Assembly (NCBI GenBank): GCA_026169375.1
Contig: JAPFCR010000035.1
Span: forward strand, 186,001 to 250,000
Reading direction: 5' to 3'
DNA length: 64,000 nt
Origin: Sporosarcina sp.
Lineage (GTDB): Bacteria; Bacillota; Bacilli; Bacillales_A; Planococcaceae
Shown: positions 28,459 through 37,524 of the stretch, in pieces
How the letters are laid out: each line of letters opens with the position of its first letter
Numbering within the stretch: position 1 is the stretch's first letter
Made by a program: the position numbers and the translations under genes
The notes under the pieces: generated by a model
Database searches by the model: none
Told to the model about the DNA's origin: nothing
The model's input: the letters and a program-made list of their open reading frames with translations, nothing else

Positions 28459-29604
28459 TTAAATTATCTCAGTAATTGTTGCAGCGATATTCTCTAATCT
28501 CACGACTTCATCCGCCAGGTTTTGGTCAACAATCGCTCTTGGCATTCCGTAGACAACACTCGTTTCCGAGGATTCAGCAATTGCGATTGTTTCACAACTT
28601 GCTTTTAGTCGCTTGATTCCTAGCATCCCATCATTCCCCATCCCTGTCATAATGACTGCTAAACAGTTTACATTTGGTAAACTAGCAATTGATTCGAATA
28701 AAACATCCACAGATGGGCGATGACCGATACGTGGTGGTTCTTCTGCATCTAATTGTGCAAACAGAGAATTCCCTAACTTCCGCACTTTAAAATGCTTCCC
28801 ACCAGGCGCAATGTAGGCGACGCCATTTTCAAGTAAGTCACCATTTTTAACTTCCTTCACAGAAATTTCACTCAGGTTATTTAAGCGATCTGCTAATGAC
28901 TTTGTAAATCCTGCTGGCATATGTTGTACGACTAAGATCGGCGCACCAATGTCTTTTGACAAGTTTGTTAACACTTCCTGCAATGCTCTTGGACCTCCTG
29001 TTGATGTGCCGATTGCGAGAATTGTTTGATTCGATCTCGGTAATTTTTTACGCGGAGCTCTCGAAACAGGTGTCGTTTGTTCTTCTGTTGCTAATGTCTC
29101 TGCCCAGCTACTTTTTCTCTCAGGAAATAATTTCGCGGTATTTCTTTGAATTGGACGATGTCGAAGTGATGGCTTTACACTCACTTTTTTCATAGATACT
29201 TCGGAAGCTTCAAGCACTTTTTCAATAATCTCATCTTTCACTAACGTTAAATTTAATGAAATCGCACCACCTGGTTTCGCAACAAAATCAATCGCGCCCG
29301 ATTCCATGGCAAGCACCGTATTTTTTGCACCTTTTTCTGTTGTACTCGAAAGCATGACAACTGGTGTAGGGCGTGTTTCCATAATTTTCTTCAATGCTTC
29401 AAGTCCATCCATCACAGGCATTTCAACATCTAACGTAATGACATCTGGTTGTAAGATCGTTAATTTTTCTAATGCATCTTTACCGTTTCTTGCTGCACCA
29501 ACAACTTCAAGCTTAGGATCACTACTTAAAATATCAGTAATGATTTTACGCATAAACGCCGAATCATCAACAACCATTACTTTTTTCTTTTGCATCGCTT
29601 TCAA
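28459..29604 (-). CDS. cheB: Chemotaxis protein-glutamate methylesterase CheB
   Basis: Phospho-activated methylesterase/deamidase acting on chemoreceptors. About 381 residues. The receiver domain (about 8-125) has the DD pair in MVVDDSAFMR and phospho-Asp59 in TLDVEMPVMDG. A linker follows, then the esterase domain (about 190-380) with the catalytic Ser in GTSTGGPRAL, His in VVQHMPAGFT and Asp in GMGNDGMLG. Start is ambiguous: GTG 29613, TTG 29604 or ATG 29595. I chose TTG because GAGAGG is about 11 nt upstream. It follows directly on flhG. Confidence 0.95.
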   Translation of the reverse strand: MKAMQKKKVMVVDDSAFMRKIITDILSSDPKLEVVGAARNGKDALEKLTILQPDVITLDVEMPVMDGLEALKKIMETRPTPVVMLSSTTEKGAKNTVLAMESGAIDFVAKPGGAISLNLTLVKDEIIEKVLEASEVSMKKVSVKPSLRHRPIQRNTAKLFPERKSSWAETLATEEQTTPVSRAPRKKLPRSNQTILAIGTSTGGPRALQEVLTNLSKDIGAPILVVQHMPAGFTKSLADRLNNLSEISVKEVKNGDLLENGVAYIAPGGKHFKVRKLGNSLFAQLDAEEPPRIGHRPSVDVLFESIASLPNVNCLAVIMTGMGNDGMLGIKRLKASCETIAIAESSETSVVYGMPRAIVDQNLADEVVRLENIAATITEII

Positions 29605-29605
29605 T

Positions 29606-30469
29606 TTACTCACGCCCTCTCAAAAAGATGCTTTTTAACCTCTTTATAAAACTAGACGAATTCTGTACTTCTTTTGATTGAAACGTCGTAAACATTTCTG
29701 TCATCGTTACGATTTTTTTAGAAATCGGTGCATTCGGATAAGCTAGAAAATAAGGCTTTTGTTGAATGACTGCTTTTTGCACAACATCATCTTCTGGTAA
29801 ACAACCTAAAATAGTCGTCTCTTTACCTAAAAACTTTCTCATTGCAAACTGTAAACGTAACACAGCTTCGTTGCCATTTTTTTTCTTAGGAATTCGGTTT
29901 CCGACTAAATAAAGTGAAGTGTCCGGATCCCGCATGACAATGAACTTCATCATTGAATAAGCATCTGTAATCGATGTTGGCTCTGTTGTTGAAATCACAA
30001 TGACTTCATCAATCGCCATAATGAGTTCAATCGCTTGTGCGGTCGCTCCAGCCCCCATATCAAATAACACAAAATCATAATTTCTTTGTAAATGTTCAAA
30101 TACATACGTCAGTCGTTCAAATGTCGCTTCTGACCATTCCATAATTTGCTCTAAACCTGAGCCACCAGAAATAAAGTCCAGTCCTTCATCTGTTTTGTTG
30201 ATGATAGATTCTATTCCCTTTGTGCCTACTAAATAATCCATTAAACTATGTGTCGGTGTATAACCGAGCAAGATATGAATATTGCCCATTCCAATATCCA
30301 TATCAACAATGACTACTTTTTTATCTTGTGCAATAAGGGCATAAGCAAAATTCGTAGAGAAATTTGATTTTCCGACGCCACCTTTACCACTTACAACAGC
30401 AATTGATTTCGCCAGCGCACCCCGGGATGCCAACATCTTTTGTCGTAAACTTTCAGCTTGGTCTCGCAT
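29606..30469 (-). CDS. flhG: Flagellum number/placement ATPase FlhG (YlxH)
   Basis: MinD/ParA-type ATPase that controls flagellar pattern with FlhF and FliM/FliY. 287 residues starting MRDQAESLRQKML, an N-terminal motif that in homologues activates FlhF. The deviant Walker A is GKGGVGKSN (about 29-37), with MDIGMGNIHILLG and FDMGAGA following. Start chosen at 30469, with GGAGGGTG upstream. It overlaps the end of flhF by 17 nt. A C-terminal amphipathic helix (SFIKRLKSIFL) probably binds the membrane. Confidence 0.95.
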   Translation of the reverse strand: MRDQAESLRQKMLASRGALAKSIAVVSGKGGVGKSNFSTNFAYALIAQDKKVVIVDMDIGMGNIHILLGYTPTHSLMDYLVGTKGIESIINKTDEGLDFISGGSGLEQIMEWSEATFERLTYVFEHLQRNYDFVLFDMGAGATAQAIELIMAIDEVIVISTTEPTSITDAYSMMKFIVMRDPDTSLYLVGNRIPKKKNGNEAVLRLQFAMRKFLGKETTILGCLPEDDVVQKAVIQQKPYFLAYPNAPISKKIVTMTEMFTTFQSKEVQNSSSFIKRLKSIFLRGRE

Positions 30470-31577
30470 CGGATACACCCTCCAACAACAAGTCAATGAT
30501 ATTTTCTTGTGTTGCTTCTTCCAAGTCTTCAGGGACTTCTTGACCATTTGTATAGTAAGCGATGCCGCGGTGATAGTTACGCATTAAATTAAACAAAGAA
30601 CCAAGTGAATTCGTTTCATCAATCTTCGTGAAAATAAACTTCTCGATTGGAAAAGCTTGAAACTGATCAATAATTACACTCATATCCTCTTCTTTAGAAG
30701 TTACTGAAAGAACAAGGAACGTTTCCATGTCTAATGAAAAATCGACAACTTCCTTTAAATCTTCGACAAACTTTGCTTCTTTGTAATTTCGCCCCGCCGT
30801 ATCAATAAAAACAAAGTCTAAATCAGCAAATTTATCAATCGCTTGCTTAAAATCAGCTGCATTGTAAACGACTTCAACAGGTGCTTGAAGCAAATTTGCA
30901 TACGTACGAAGTTGCTCAATCGCGGCAATTCGATACGTATCTGTTGTAATAAAACCAACCTTTTTCTTCTTTTCTAACAATACGCGTGCTGCAATTTTAG
31001 CAATTGTTGTCGTCTTTCCAACACCCGTAGGACCAAGGACATTAATATACTTTTTCTCTAGTGAAATCCCACCGAAAGGAAGTTCTGCTAGACGCCTTTC
31101 GAAAAATCGTTTCACATGCTCAATTTGTTTTTCAAATGGTAAATCTTCTTTCGTTTCTTTCACATAATTAAACATCGAATCTCCAATTTCGTTAATGACA
31201 TCATTTGTCATTCCTTGTTGCCTTAAATACGTTAAAATCGGTTGAAACTCATCAGGAAACCGTCCCATTTTTGATGAATGTTGCATTGTTTTTAACATTT
31301 TTTTCATTTCTCTCATCTCTTGCTTCAATTGGCTAGTTGACTCATCCAATTTAGGGTTAGGTGTAGGCATGATCATTGGTTCTACTTTTCGTTCAACTTG
31401 TTCCTTTGGTGTATCATATCCTGCAATTACTTCTACACTTTTCTTTTTAAAAAGGCCTAAAAAACCTTTTGAATAGACAACATTCGAACTTAAAATAACT
31501 GCATCATCTCCAAAGTCAGCACGAACTTTTTTCATCGCATTGACCATTGTATCAGCTTTATACTTTTTCATATTCAT
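30453..31577 (-). CDS. flhF: SRP-family GTPase FlhF
   Basis: Membrane-associated GTPase that directs where new flagella are built. The 374-residue protein has an N-terminal basic B domain (1-110, unconserved linker 55-105), an N domain (about 110-175) and an SRP-type G domain with [17 protein letters not shown] (182-198), DTYRIAAIEQLRTYA, DTAGRNYKE and FTKIDET. It overlaps the flhA stop by 4 nt (ATGA) and is cotranscribed with flhG. Confidence 0.97.
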   Translation of the reverse strand: MNMKKYKADTMVNAMKKVRADFGDDAVILSSNVVYSKGFLGLFKKKSVEVIAGYDTPKEQVERKVEPMIMPTPNPKLDESTSQLKQEMREMKKMLKTMQHSSKMGRFPDEFQPILTYLRQQGMTNDVINEIGDSMFNYVKETKEDLPFEKQIEHVKRFFERRLAELPFGGISLEKKYINVLGPTGVGKTTTIAKIAARVLLEKKKKVGFITTDTYRIAAIEQLRTYANLLQAPVEVVYNAADFKQAIDKFADLDFVFIDTAGRNYKEAKFVEDLKEVVDFSLDMETFLVLSVTSKEEDMSVIIDQFQAFPIEKFIFTKIDETNSLGSLFNLMRNYHRGIAYYTNGQEVPEDLEEATQENIIDLLLEGVSDARPS

Positions 31578-33607
31578 GAGATATTCACCACCCCTACACT
31601 TTGTACTTCTACTGAAGCTTCAAGTTCATTGTATGAAAGTATTGGTATTTGTGGAAAATAGCGTTCTGTAATTTGTCTGATATACATGCGAATTGCAGGT
31701 GATGACAAAATAACAGGCGATTGGTTCATTAAAGCGACACGTTCAACTTCCCCGGAAATTGACTCTAAGATTTCTTGTGAAACAGTAGGATCTAATGATA
31801 AGTAATTTCCTTGTTCTGTCTGTTGAATGCTATCTGCAATTGTTTTTTCTACTTTCCCCGATACCGTCAATACTTTCAAAGAATTGTTTTCATCCGCGTA
31901 TTGATTTGTAATTTGTCTTGCTAATGCTTGTCTCGCATACTCAGCTAACACATCAATATCAGATGTATATTTCGAATAATCTGCGAGTGTTTCAAAGATA
32001 GTTGGCAAGTTTCGAATTGACACTTGCTCTTGTAAAAGTTTCGCCAATACCTTTTGAATTTCACCGATTGAAAGCGGTGTTGGTGTTAATTCTTCAACAA
32101 GAATTGGATACGTTTCTTGAACGTGATCAACAAGCTGTTTGGTCTCCTGTCTACCAAGTAAATCAGCCGCGTTTGCGCGAATCACTTCAGTTAAATGTGT
32201 AGACACAACGCTTGGTGGATCGACAACTGTATATCCTTGGATTTCTGCATCTTCTTTCACAGCTTCAGTAATCCATTTTGCAGGTAATCCAAATGAAGGT
32301 TCAATCGTTTCAATACCTTCAATTGAATCTTCTCCTCCTGGACTCATCGCCAAATAGTGATCGAGTAAGAGTTCACCTTTTGCAAGCTCATTTCCTTTAA
32401 TTTTAATTCGGTACTCGTTTGGTTGTAATTGAATATTATCTCGAATCCGCACAACTGGAATGACAAGCCCTAACTCAATCGCTAACTGTCGACGAATCAT
32501 CACAACACGGTCCAGCAAATCCCCACCTTGTTCTGCGTCCACTAGTGGAATTAACCCGTAGCCAAACTCAAATTCGATTGGATCGATATTGAGTAAATTA
32601 ACGATATTTTCTGGGCTTTTCAGTTCATCCGTCTCTTCTTCTTCTTCAATTTCTAGCAACTCTTCAGGATCTTCTTCAACTTGACGTGACATAATAAATG
32701 CCCCTACCGCGAGTGCAACTGAAATTGGTAACGTAAGCATAATATGTATTGGCGTAAAAACACCTAGTAATAAAAGAGTTGTTGCAGCAACATACAATAA
32801 CTTTGGTTGCCCGAGTAGCTGTGTCGTTAAATCTTCCCCGAGATTTCCTTCAGATGCAGCACGTGTCACAACGATACCCGTTGCAGTTGAGATCAGTAGT
32901 GCAGGGATTTGCGTTACAATCCCGTCCCCGACTGTCAGCCGAGAGAAAAGCATTGCCGCCTCCCCAAATGCTAGGTCCATTTGGACAATACCTACAATCA
33001 TACCAACAAGAAGGTTAATAATGACAATGATAATTCCTGCGATTGCGTCTCCCTTAACAAACTTCGTTGCTCCGTCCATCGCTCCGTAAAAGTCAGCTTC
33101 ATTGCTTACTTTATCACGACGTTCACGTGCATCCATCTCAGAAATCATGCCAGCATTTAAGTCAGCATCGATACTCATTTGCTTCCCCGGCATCGCATCT
33201 AATGTAAAACGAGCAGCAACTTCAGATACACGTTCTGCACCTTTCGTAATAACGAGGAATTGGATAATGACAAGAATCGCAAAGATTACGAGTCCGACAA
33301 CAATGTTTCCACCTGTTACGAAAGAACCGAATGTGTCAACAACCCCACCAGCATCCGCTTCACTTAAAATCGCTCGTGTCGTAGAGATATTTAACCCTAG
33401 TCTAAAAACCGTCATTAATAAAAGTAATGTCGGAAAAATTGAAAACTGTAAAGCTTCCTGCATATTCATAGAAGTTAATAAAATCATTAAAGCTATTGTT
33501 ATATTTATGATGATGAGAAAGCTTAATAGCCAAGGAGGTAATGGGATCACAAGCATTGCAACAATCATAATAACCGCTGCAAGAATCCCGATATCTCTAT
33601 ATTGCAT
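31574..33607 (-). CDS. flhA: Flagellar type III export gate protein FlhA
   Basis: Core of the flagellar export gate, which uses the proton motive force. The 677-residue protein has about eight N-terminal membrane segments (1-305) with the conserved FHIPEP-region sequence RVSEVAARFTLDAMPGKQMS (core ARFTLDAMPGKQMSID). An acidic linker follows (about 300-330), and then the large cytoplasmic domain that docks chaperones and export substrates. It lies 21 nt after flhB. Confidence 0.97.
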   Translation of the reverse strand: MQYRDIGILAAVIMIVAMLVIPLPPWLLSFLIIINITIALMILLTSMNMQEALQFSIFPTLLLLMTVFRLGLNISTTRAILSEADAGGVVDTFGSFVTGGNIVVGLVIFAILVIIQFLVITKGAERVSEVAARFTLDAMPGKQMSIDADLNAGMISEMDARERRDKVSNEADFYGAMDGATKFVKGDAIAGIIIVIINLLVGMIVGIVQMDLAFGEAAMLFSRLTVGDGIVTQIPALLISTATGIVVTRAASEGNLGEDLTTQLLGQPKLLYVAATTLLLLGVFTPIHIMLTLPISVALAVGAFIMSRQVEEDPEELLEIEEEEETDELKSPENIVNLLNIDPIEFEFGYGLIPLVDAEQGGDLLDRVVMIRRQLAIELGLVIPVVRIRDNIQLQPNEYRIKIKGNELAKGELLLDHYLAMSPGGEDSIEGIETIEPSFGLPAKWITEAVKEDAEIQGYTVVDPPSVVSTHLTEVIRANAADLLGRQETKQLVDHVQETYPILVEELTPTPLSIGEIQKVLAKLLQEQVSIRNLPTIFETLADYSKYTSDIDVLAEYARQALARQITNQYADENNSLKVLTVSGKVEKTIADSIQQTEQGNYLSLDPTVSQEILESISGEVERVALMNQSPVILSSPAIRMYIRQITERYFPQIPILSYNELEASVEVQSVGVVNIS

Positions 33608-33628
33608 GCCGTCTCCTCTTTCTTTTCG

Positions 33629-34711
33629 TTAAATTTTGCGTTGTATTCGATACACGTAAGCGAGTATTTCAGCAACTGCCTTAAAGAATTCTTCAGGCAC
33701 TTCTTCATCGACTTCCACTTGATCATAAAGTGATCTTGCAAGCGGTCGATTTTCAACCGTTACGATATCATGTTCCTGCGCAATCATTTTAATTTTTTGT
33801 GCAATAAAATCTACACCTTTTGCTACAACAACTGGGGCTTCCATCTCACCATCTTCGTATTTAATCGCAATTGCATAATGTGTCGGGTTTGTAATGATAA
33901 CATCCGCGGTTGGGACTTCTTGCATCATGCGGCGCATCGCCATTTCACGTTGCCTTTGTTTAATACGAGATTTTATGAGAGGATCGCCTTCAGTATTTTT
34001 ATGTTCATCCTTAATGTCTTGTTTTGACATTTTAAGGTTCTTTTCATAGTCATATTTTTGATAAAAAAAGTCGAGTATCGCGACGAATAACAATGTAAAC
34101 GACGCGGCAATGCCCATCATTGCAGTTAATTGTCCGACCGTCGATAACGTATCAAATGCACTTTTAAATGCTAAAGACAGCACCTTATCGATATTTGACC
34201 AAATTACTAAAAAAGTAACCGTTCCAATGAATGAAATCTTAAGGACTGACTTCATCAATTCAACAATGGCACGGATTGAAAAAATTCGTTTAAACCCTTT
34301 GATTGGGTCAATTTTCTTTAAATCAAATTTAAGTGGTTCCGTTGTAAATAACCAACCAAATTGAAATAAATTCCCTGCAACACCCGCAATGACTGCAATC
34401 GCCATTACTGGTAATAAAATAATGCCTATTTCAACTAATACTTCTGTATAAATCATCATGACAGCTTTTAAATCAAATTCTTTTAATGAGATATACTGGG
34501 TAAATGAATGCCTAAAAAAAGAAAAGAAACGTTCTCTCATAAAACTTGCTGCGAAAAACAAAAATAAAAATACAGATAATAAAACAATGGCGCTCGTGAC
34601 GTCTTGACTCTTGAGGACTTGACCTTTCTTTCTAGACTCTTCACGTTTTTTGGGCGTTGCTTTTTCTGTTTTCTCTCCAGCAAAAAACTGCAAATCCAAA
34701 CGCAATTTCAC
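33629..34711 (-). CDS. flhB: Flagellar export specificity switch protein FlhB
   Basis: Export gate protein whose self-cleavage switches export from rod/hook to filament substrates. The 360-residue protein has four membrane segments (about 38-60, 88-115, 150-172, 190-213) and a cytoplasmic domain with the autocleavage motif NPTH at 275-278. The start is GTG at 34711, 1 nt after fliR ends, preceded by a G-rich Shine-Dalgarno. YlqH, encoded at 60673-60966, resembles its C-terminal domain. Confidence 0.96.
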   Translation of the reverse strand: MKLRLDLQFFAGEKTEKATPKKREESRKKGQVLKSQDVTSAIVLLSVFLFLFFAASFMRERFFSFFRHSFTQYISLKEFDLKAVMMIYTEVLVEIGIILLPVMAIAVIAGVAGNLFQFGWLFTTEPLKFDLKKIDPIKGFKRIFSIRAIVELMKSVLKISFIGTVTFLVIWSNIDKVLSLAFKSAFDTLSTVGQLTAMMGIAASFTLLFVAILDFFYQKYDYEKNLKMSKQDIKDEHKNTEGDPLIKSRIKQRQREMAMRRMMQEVPTADVIITNPTHYAIAIKYEDGEMEAPVVVAKGVDFIAQKIKMIAQEHDIVTVENRPLARSLYDQVEVDEEVPEEFFKAVAEILAYVYRIQRKI

Positions 34712-34712
34712 T

Positions 34713-35489
34713 TTACCCGCCCCCCAATAAAACCATCAAGTCTCTCATACTCACAATCATAAACTCAAAAAGTTTTTGCATGACACCAACCATGACAGCC
34801 ATCATGATTGATAATACTAAAAAACTTACTGTAATCTTAATTGGAAATCCAACGACGAATATATTCAACTGTGGCACGGTTCGCGCAGTAATACCAAGCG
34901 CTATATCTACAAGGAATAAGGTTGCGACAATTGGGATGGACATTTGAAAAGCAATTGCAAAGGAAGCAACAAAAGTTGTCACAATAAACTCGCCAACTTG
35001 TTCAGATCCAAAGGCTGGCCAGTTTCCATCAATCGGTAAAAACTCATAACTATAGAAAATTCCATCCAGTAATAGATGATGACCGTCTAAAGCAAGTAAT
35101 AATAACATGGCCATGGAATTGAAAAACTGACCTAATAGCGGTGATTGCGCTCCTGTTTGCGGGTCGATAATATTCGCTACTGCAAACCCCATTTGGAAAT
35201 CAATAAAACCTCCAGCAATTTGAATGACCGACATAATAATATAAGCAAGAATCCCAATAAACAAGCCGATTATTGCTTCTTTCAATAAAAGAAAGATATA
35301 TTCACCGTCAATCGCTACTTCTGTTAAATCAACCGCGTAAGTCATCATCCATGCCAAAAGAGCAGCCAAAATAATCCGGTGAACGGTTGGAATGGCTCGG
35401 TAAGAAAATAGCGGTACCGTAACAAAAAAAGCACTTACTCGTGTCAGTATTAATAAATAAGTGGTAAACGTTGGAATTAACTCTTCCAT
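34713..35489 (-). CDS. fliR: Flagellar export protein FliR
   Basis: Membrane subunit of the FliP-FliQ-FliR export gate. About 258 residues with six or so hydrophobic segments. Start MEELIPTFTTYLLIL chosen at ATG 35489, 4 nt after fliQ ends; a TTG four codons upstream lacks a Shine-Dalgarno. The conserved segment QIAGGFIDFQMGFAVANIIDP (core GGFIDFQMGFAVANIIDP, about 87-104) identifies it. Confidence 0.94.
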   Translation of the reverse strand: MEELIPTFTTYLLILTRVSAFFVTVPLFSYRAIPTVHRIILAALLAWMMTYAVDLTEVAIDGEYIFLLLKEAIIGLFIGILAYIIMSVIQIAGGFIDFQMGFAVANIIDPQTGAQSPLLGQFFNSMAMLLLLALDGHHLLLDGIFYSYEFLPIDGNWPAFGSEQVGEFIVTTFVASFAIAFQMSIPIVATLFLVDIALGITARTVPQLNIFVVGFPIKITVSFLVLSIMMAVMVGVMQKLFEFMIVSMRDLMVLLGGG

Positions 35490-35493
35490 TCCA

Positions 35494-35763
35494 TCACCCA
35501 ATAAACCGTACTAAGTTTTCAAATATATCCGTCGCGAAGTTCGTAACGATTCCTAACATCCATGATCCAAAAAAAACAATCCCTACTAATACCGCAATAA
35601 TTTTAGGTACGAAAGCTAATGTTTGTTCTTGAATTTGTGTTGTTGCTTGAAATACACTCACTGCTAATCCAGTTACCAATGCAACGACTAAGAGAGGTCC
35701 CGCAGTCAGTAAAACTGTCGTAATCGATCGCTCCGCTAAAGCTATTATTGTTTCACCCGTCAT
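35494..35763 (-). CDS. fliQ: Flagellar export protein FliQ
   Basis: Small export-gate subunit, 89 residues with two membrane helices (about 17-39 and 50-74). The conserved block GLAVSVFQATTQIQEQTLAFVPK (core VFQATTQIQEQTLAFVPK) spans the cytoplasmic loop. It lies between fliP (11-nt gap) and fliR, as in nearly all flagellated bacteria. Confidence 0.95.
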   Translation of the reverse strand: MTGETIIALAERSITTVLLTAGPLLVVALVTGLAVSVFQATTQIQEQTLAFVPKIIAVLVGIVFFGSWMLGIVTNFATDIFENLVRFIG

Positions 35764-35774
35764 AAGAACCCCTC

Positions 35775-36440
35775 CTAAAAGCTTTGTAGTAATGATTTAA
35801 TAATGAGATGCCAACCGTCTACTAAAACAAATAATAGAATTTTAAATGGTAATGAAATCATAACGGGTGGTAACATCATCATTCCCATGGACATTAAAAC
35901 ACTCGCAACAATCATATCAATGACAAGAAATGGAATGAAAATCATAAACCCCATCTGAAATGCTGTTTTTATTTCACTTAAAGCAAATGCAGGAACAAGC
36001 ATTGTGAGTGGAATTTCTTCAATGGACTCTGGCCGATCTGCTCCATTGTATTTCAAAAAAAGTGCTAAATCTTTTTGTCTCGTATGTTTCGTCATAAATT
36101 CCTTTAAAGGAATACTTGCTTCATCATAAGCTTCTTCTAACGTAATTTCGTCAGAGAATAACGGTGACAACGCAACCTCGTTTACCTCTTGGAAAGTGGG
36201 TGCCATAATAAAAAACGTTAAGAACAAGGCTAGTCCAACGAGTACTTGGTTCGGCGGCATTTGCTGCGTCGCAAGTGCCGTACGAACAAATGATAAAACA
36301 ATAATAATTCTTGTAAAAGAAGTCATTAAAATTAAAATTGCTGGTGCAAGTGATAAGACAGTTAACAGAAGAAGCAACTTAACTGAAGTTGCTATATTCG
36401 TCGCATCGCTATCTGCGAAAAACTGAACAAAATTAATCAT
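35775..36440 (-). CDS. fliP: Flagellar export protein FliP
   Basis: Pore-forming subunit of the export gate, 221 residues. It has an N-terminal hydrophobic segment (18-42), the conserved MTSFTRIIIVLSFVRTALAT block (about 40-59) and DLIVASVLMSMGMMMLPPV-like sequence (here DMIVASVLMSMGMMMLPPV, about 175-193). Many FliP proteins carry a cleavable signal peptide; the short N-terminus here shows no obvious one. It overlaps the fliO stop by 8 nt, with AAGGAG in the end of fliO. Confidence 0.95.
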   Translation of the reverse strand: MINFVQFFADSDATNIATSVKLLLLLTVLSLAPAILILMTSFTRIIIVLSFVRTALATQQMPPNQVLVGLALFLTFFIMAPTFQEVNEVALSPLFSDEITLEEAYDEASIPLKEFMTKHTRQKDLALFLKYNGADRPESIEEIPLTMLVPAFALSEIKTAFQMGFMIFIPFLVIDMIVASVLMSMGMMMLPPVMISLPFKILLFVLVDGWHLIIKSLLQSF

Positions 36441-37137
36441 CTTCGCTCTGCTCCTTCTCTGTCAATCGGTGAAATTGCTTCTTTCTTTCTGCTTTAATTT
36501 CAGTTAAACGATGATTCAACATTTCGCTAAAATCTTCGGTTTCATCATCTCTTTTTTTCGATTCTTTCTTTTGAAAGGGTGACATTTTCATTAACAATGA
36601 TTCGAAAGGACCTTTAAAAGGAACTTCTTCTGCTTCTTCATAATATTCTAGAAGCGTATCGATTTCGTCTGGATCCGTAATTTCTTTCAATAAGCGTATG
36701 TCTTCACCAACGCCTACTAAATAATAAGTGCCACCAACCACAATCAATTGGATCGATTTCTGTTGCCCAAGTGAGAGTCCGCCTATATTTTTCATTAAAC
36801 GATTTTTACCATAAGATCGATTTCTTCCGTTAATAAATTTAAGCAGCGCATACAAAAGACCAACGACAAAGGCTAAGGCGAATAACATTTTTATGTAATC
36901 CCATGCAGTTACACCTACAGCCGACTCTTCTTTGTCTTCTTCCTCTTCTTCTAAGTTGTCAAATATGCTTTCTTCATCTTTATCGACTTTCTCTTCTTTT
37001 TGTTGTTCTTTATCTTCTATCCAATCACTAACACGATCATTCGCCATCGTATAGACTGGAAAGAAAACAAAAGATAATAGGATAAAAGATAAACATAATT
37101 GAAGAAGTTTTTTAGTCATGCCAAGTTGCTTTTTCAT
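36433..37137 (-). CDS. fliO: Flagellar biosynthesis protein FliO/FliZ
   Basis: Assists FliP complex assembly; the B. subtilis gene is called fliZ. The 234-residue protein has a signal-peptide-like N-terminus (8-31), an acidic extracytoplasmic stretch (35-72), one membrane helix (about 80-103) and a cytoplasmic domain with GGLSLGQQKSIQLIVVGGTY (about 119-138), the FliO signature. A charged tail follows. It is 1 nt downstream of cheY. Confidence 0.9.
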   Translation of the reverse strand: MKKQLGMTKKLLQLCLSFILLSFVFFPVYTMANDRVSDWIEDKEQQKEEKVDKDEESIFDNLEEEEEDKEESAVGVTAWDYIKMLFALAFVVGLLYALLKFINGRNRSYGKNRLMKNIGGLSLGQQKSIQLIVVGGTYYLVGVGEDIRLLKEITDPDEIDTLLEYYEEAEEVPFKGPFESLLMKMSPFQKKESKKRDDETEDFSEMLNHRLTEIKAERKKQFHRLTEKEQSEDD

Positions 37138-37138
37138 C

Positions 37139-37501
37139 TTAGCTCAATGCTTTTTCAATCGCTTCTATCACACGATCTGCTTGGAATGGTTTTACAATAA
37201 AATCTTTCGCTCCCGCAGAAATCGCATCAATAACCATCGCTTGTTGGCCCATCGCTGAACACATAATAATAACTGCTGAAGGATCCTTTTCCTTAATTGC
37301 TTTTAATGCTTGAATGCCGTCCATTTCTGGCATTGTAATATCCATTGTTACTAAATCCGGGCTTAATTCTGCATATTTTTCAACAGCCTCTGCTCCGTCT
37401 GCTGCTTCACCTACAACTTCAAAACCATTCTTTACCAAAATATCTTTAATCATCATACGCATGAAAGCTGCATCATCTACAATTAGTATTTTCTTACCCA
37501 T
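37139..37501 (-). CDS. cheY: Chemotaxis response regulator CheY
   Basis: Single-domain receiver that binds the flagellar switch when phosphorylated. The 120-residue protein has the acid pair Asp9/Asp10, phospho-acceptor Asp54 in VTMDITMPEMDG, the conserved Ser/Thr region in IIMCSAMGQ, and Lys in DFIVKPF (about residue 104). It sits inside the flagellar gene block after fliY, its B. subtilis position. Confidence 0.97.
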   Translation of the reverse strand: MGKKILIVDDAAFMRMMIKDILVKNGFEVVGEAADGAEAVEKYAELSPDLVTMDITMPEMDGIQALKAIKEKDPSAVIIMCSAMGQQAMVIDAISAGAKDFIVKPFQADRVIEAIEKALS

Positions 37502-37524
37502 CTTTACAATCCCTCCAAAGTTAA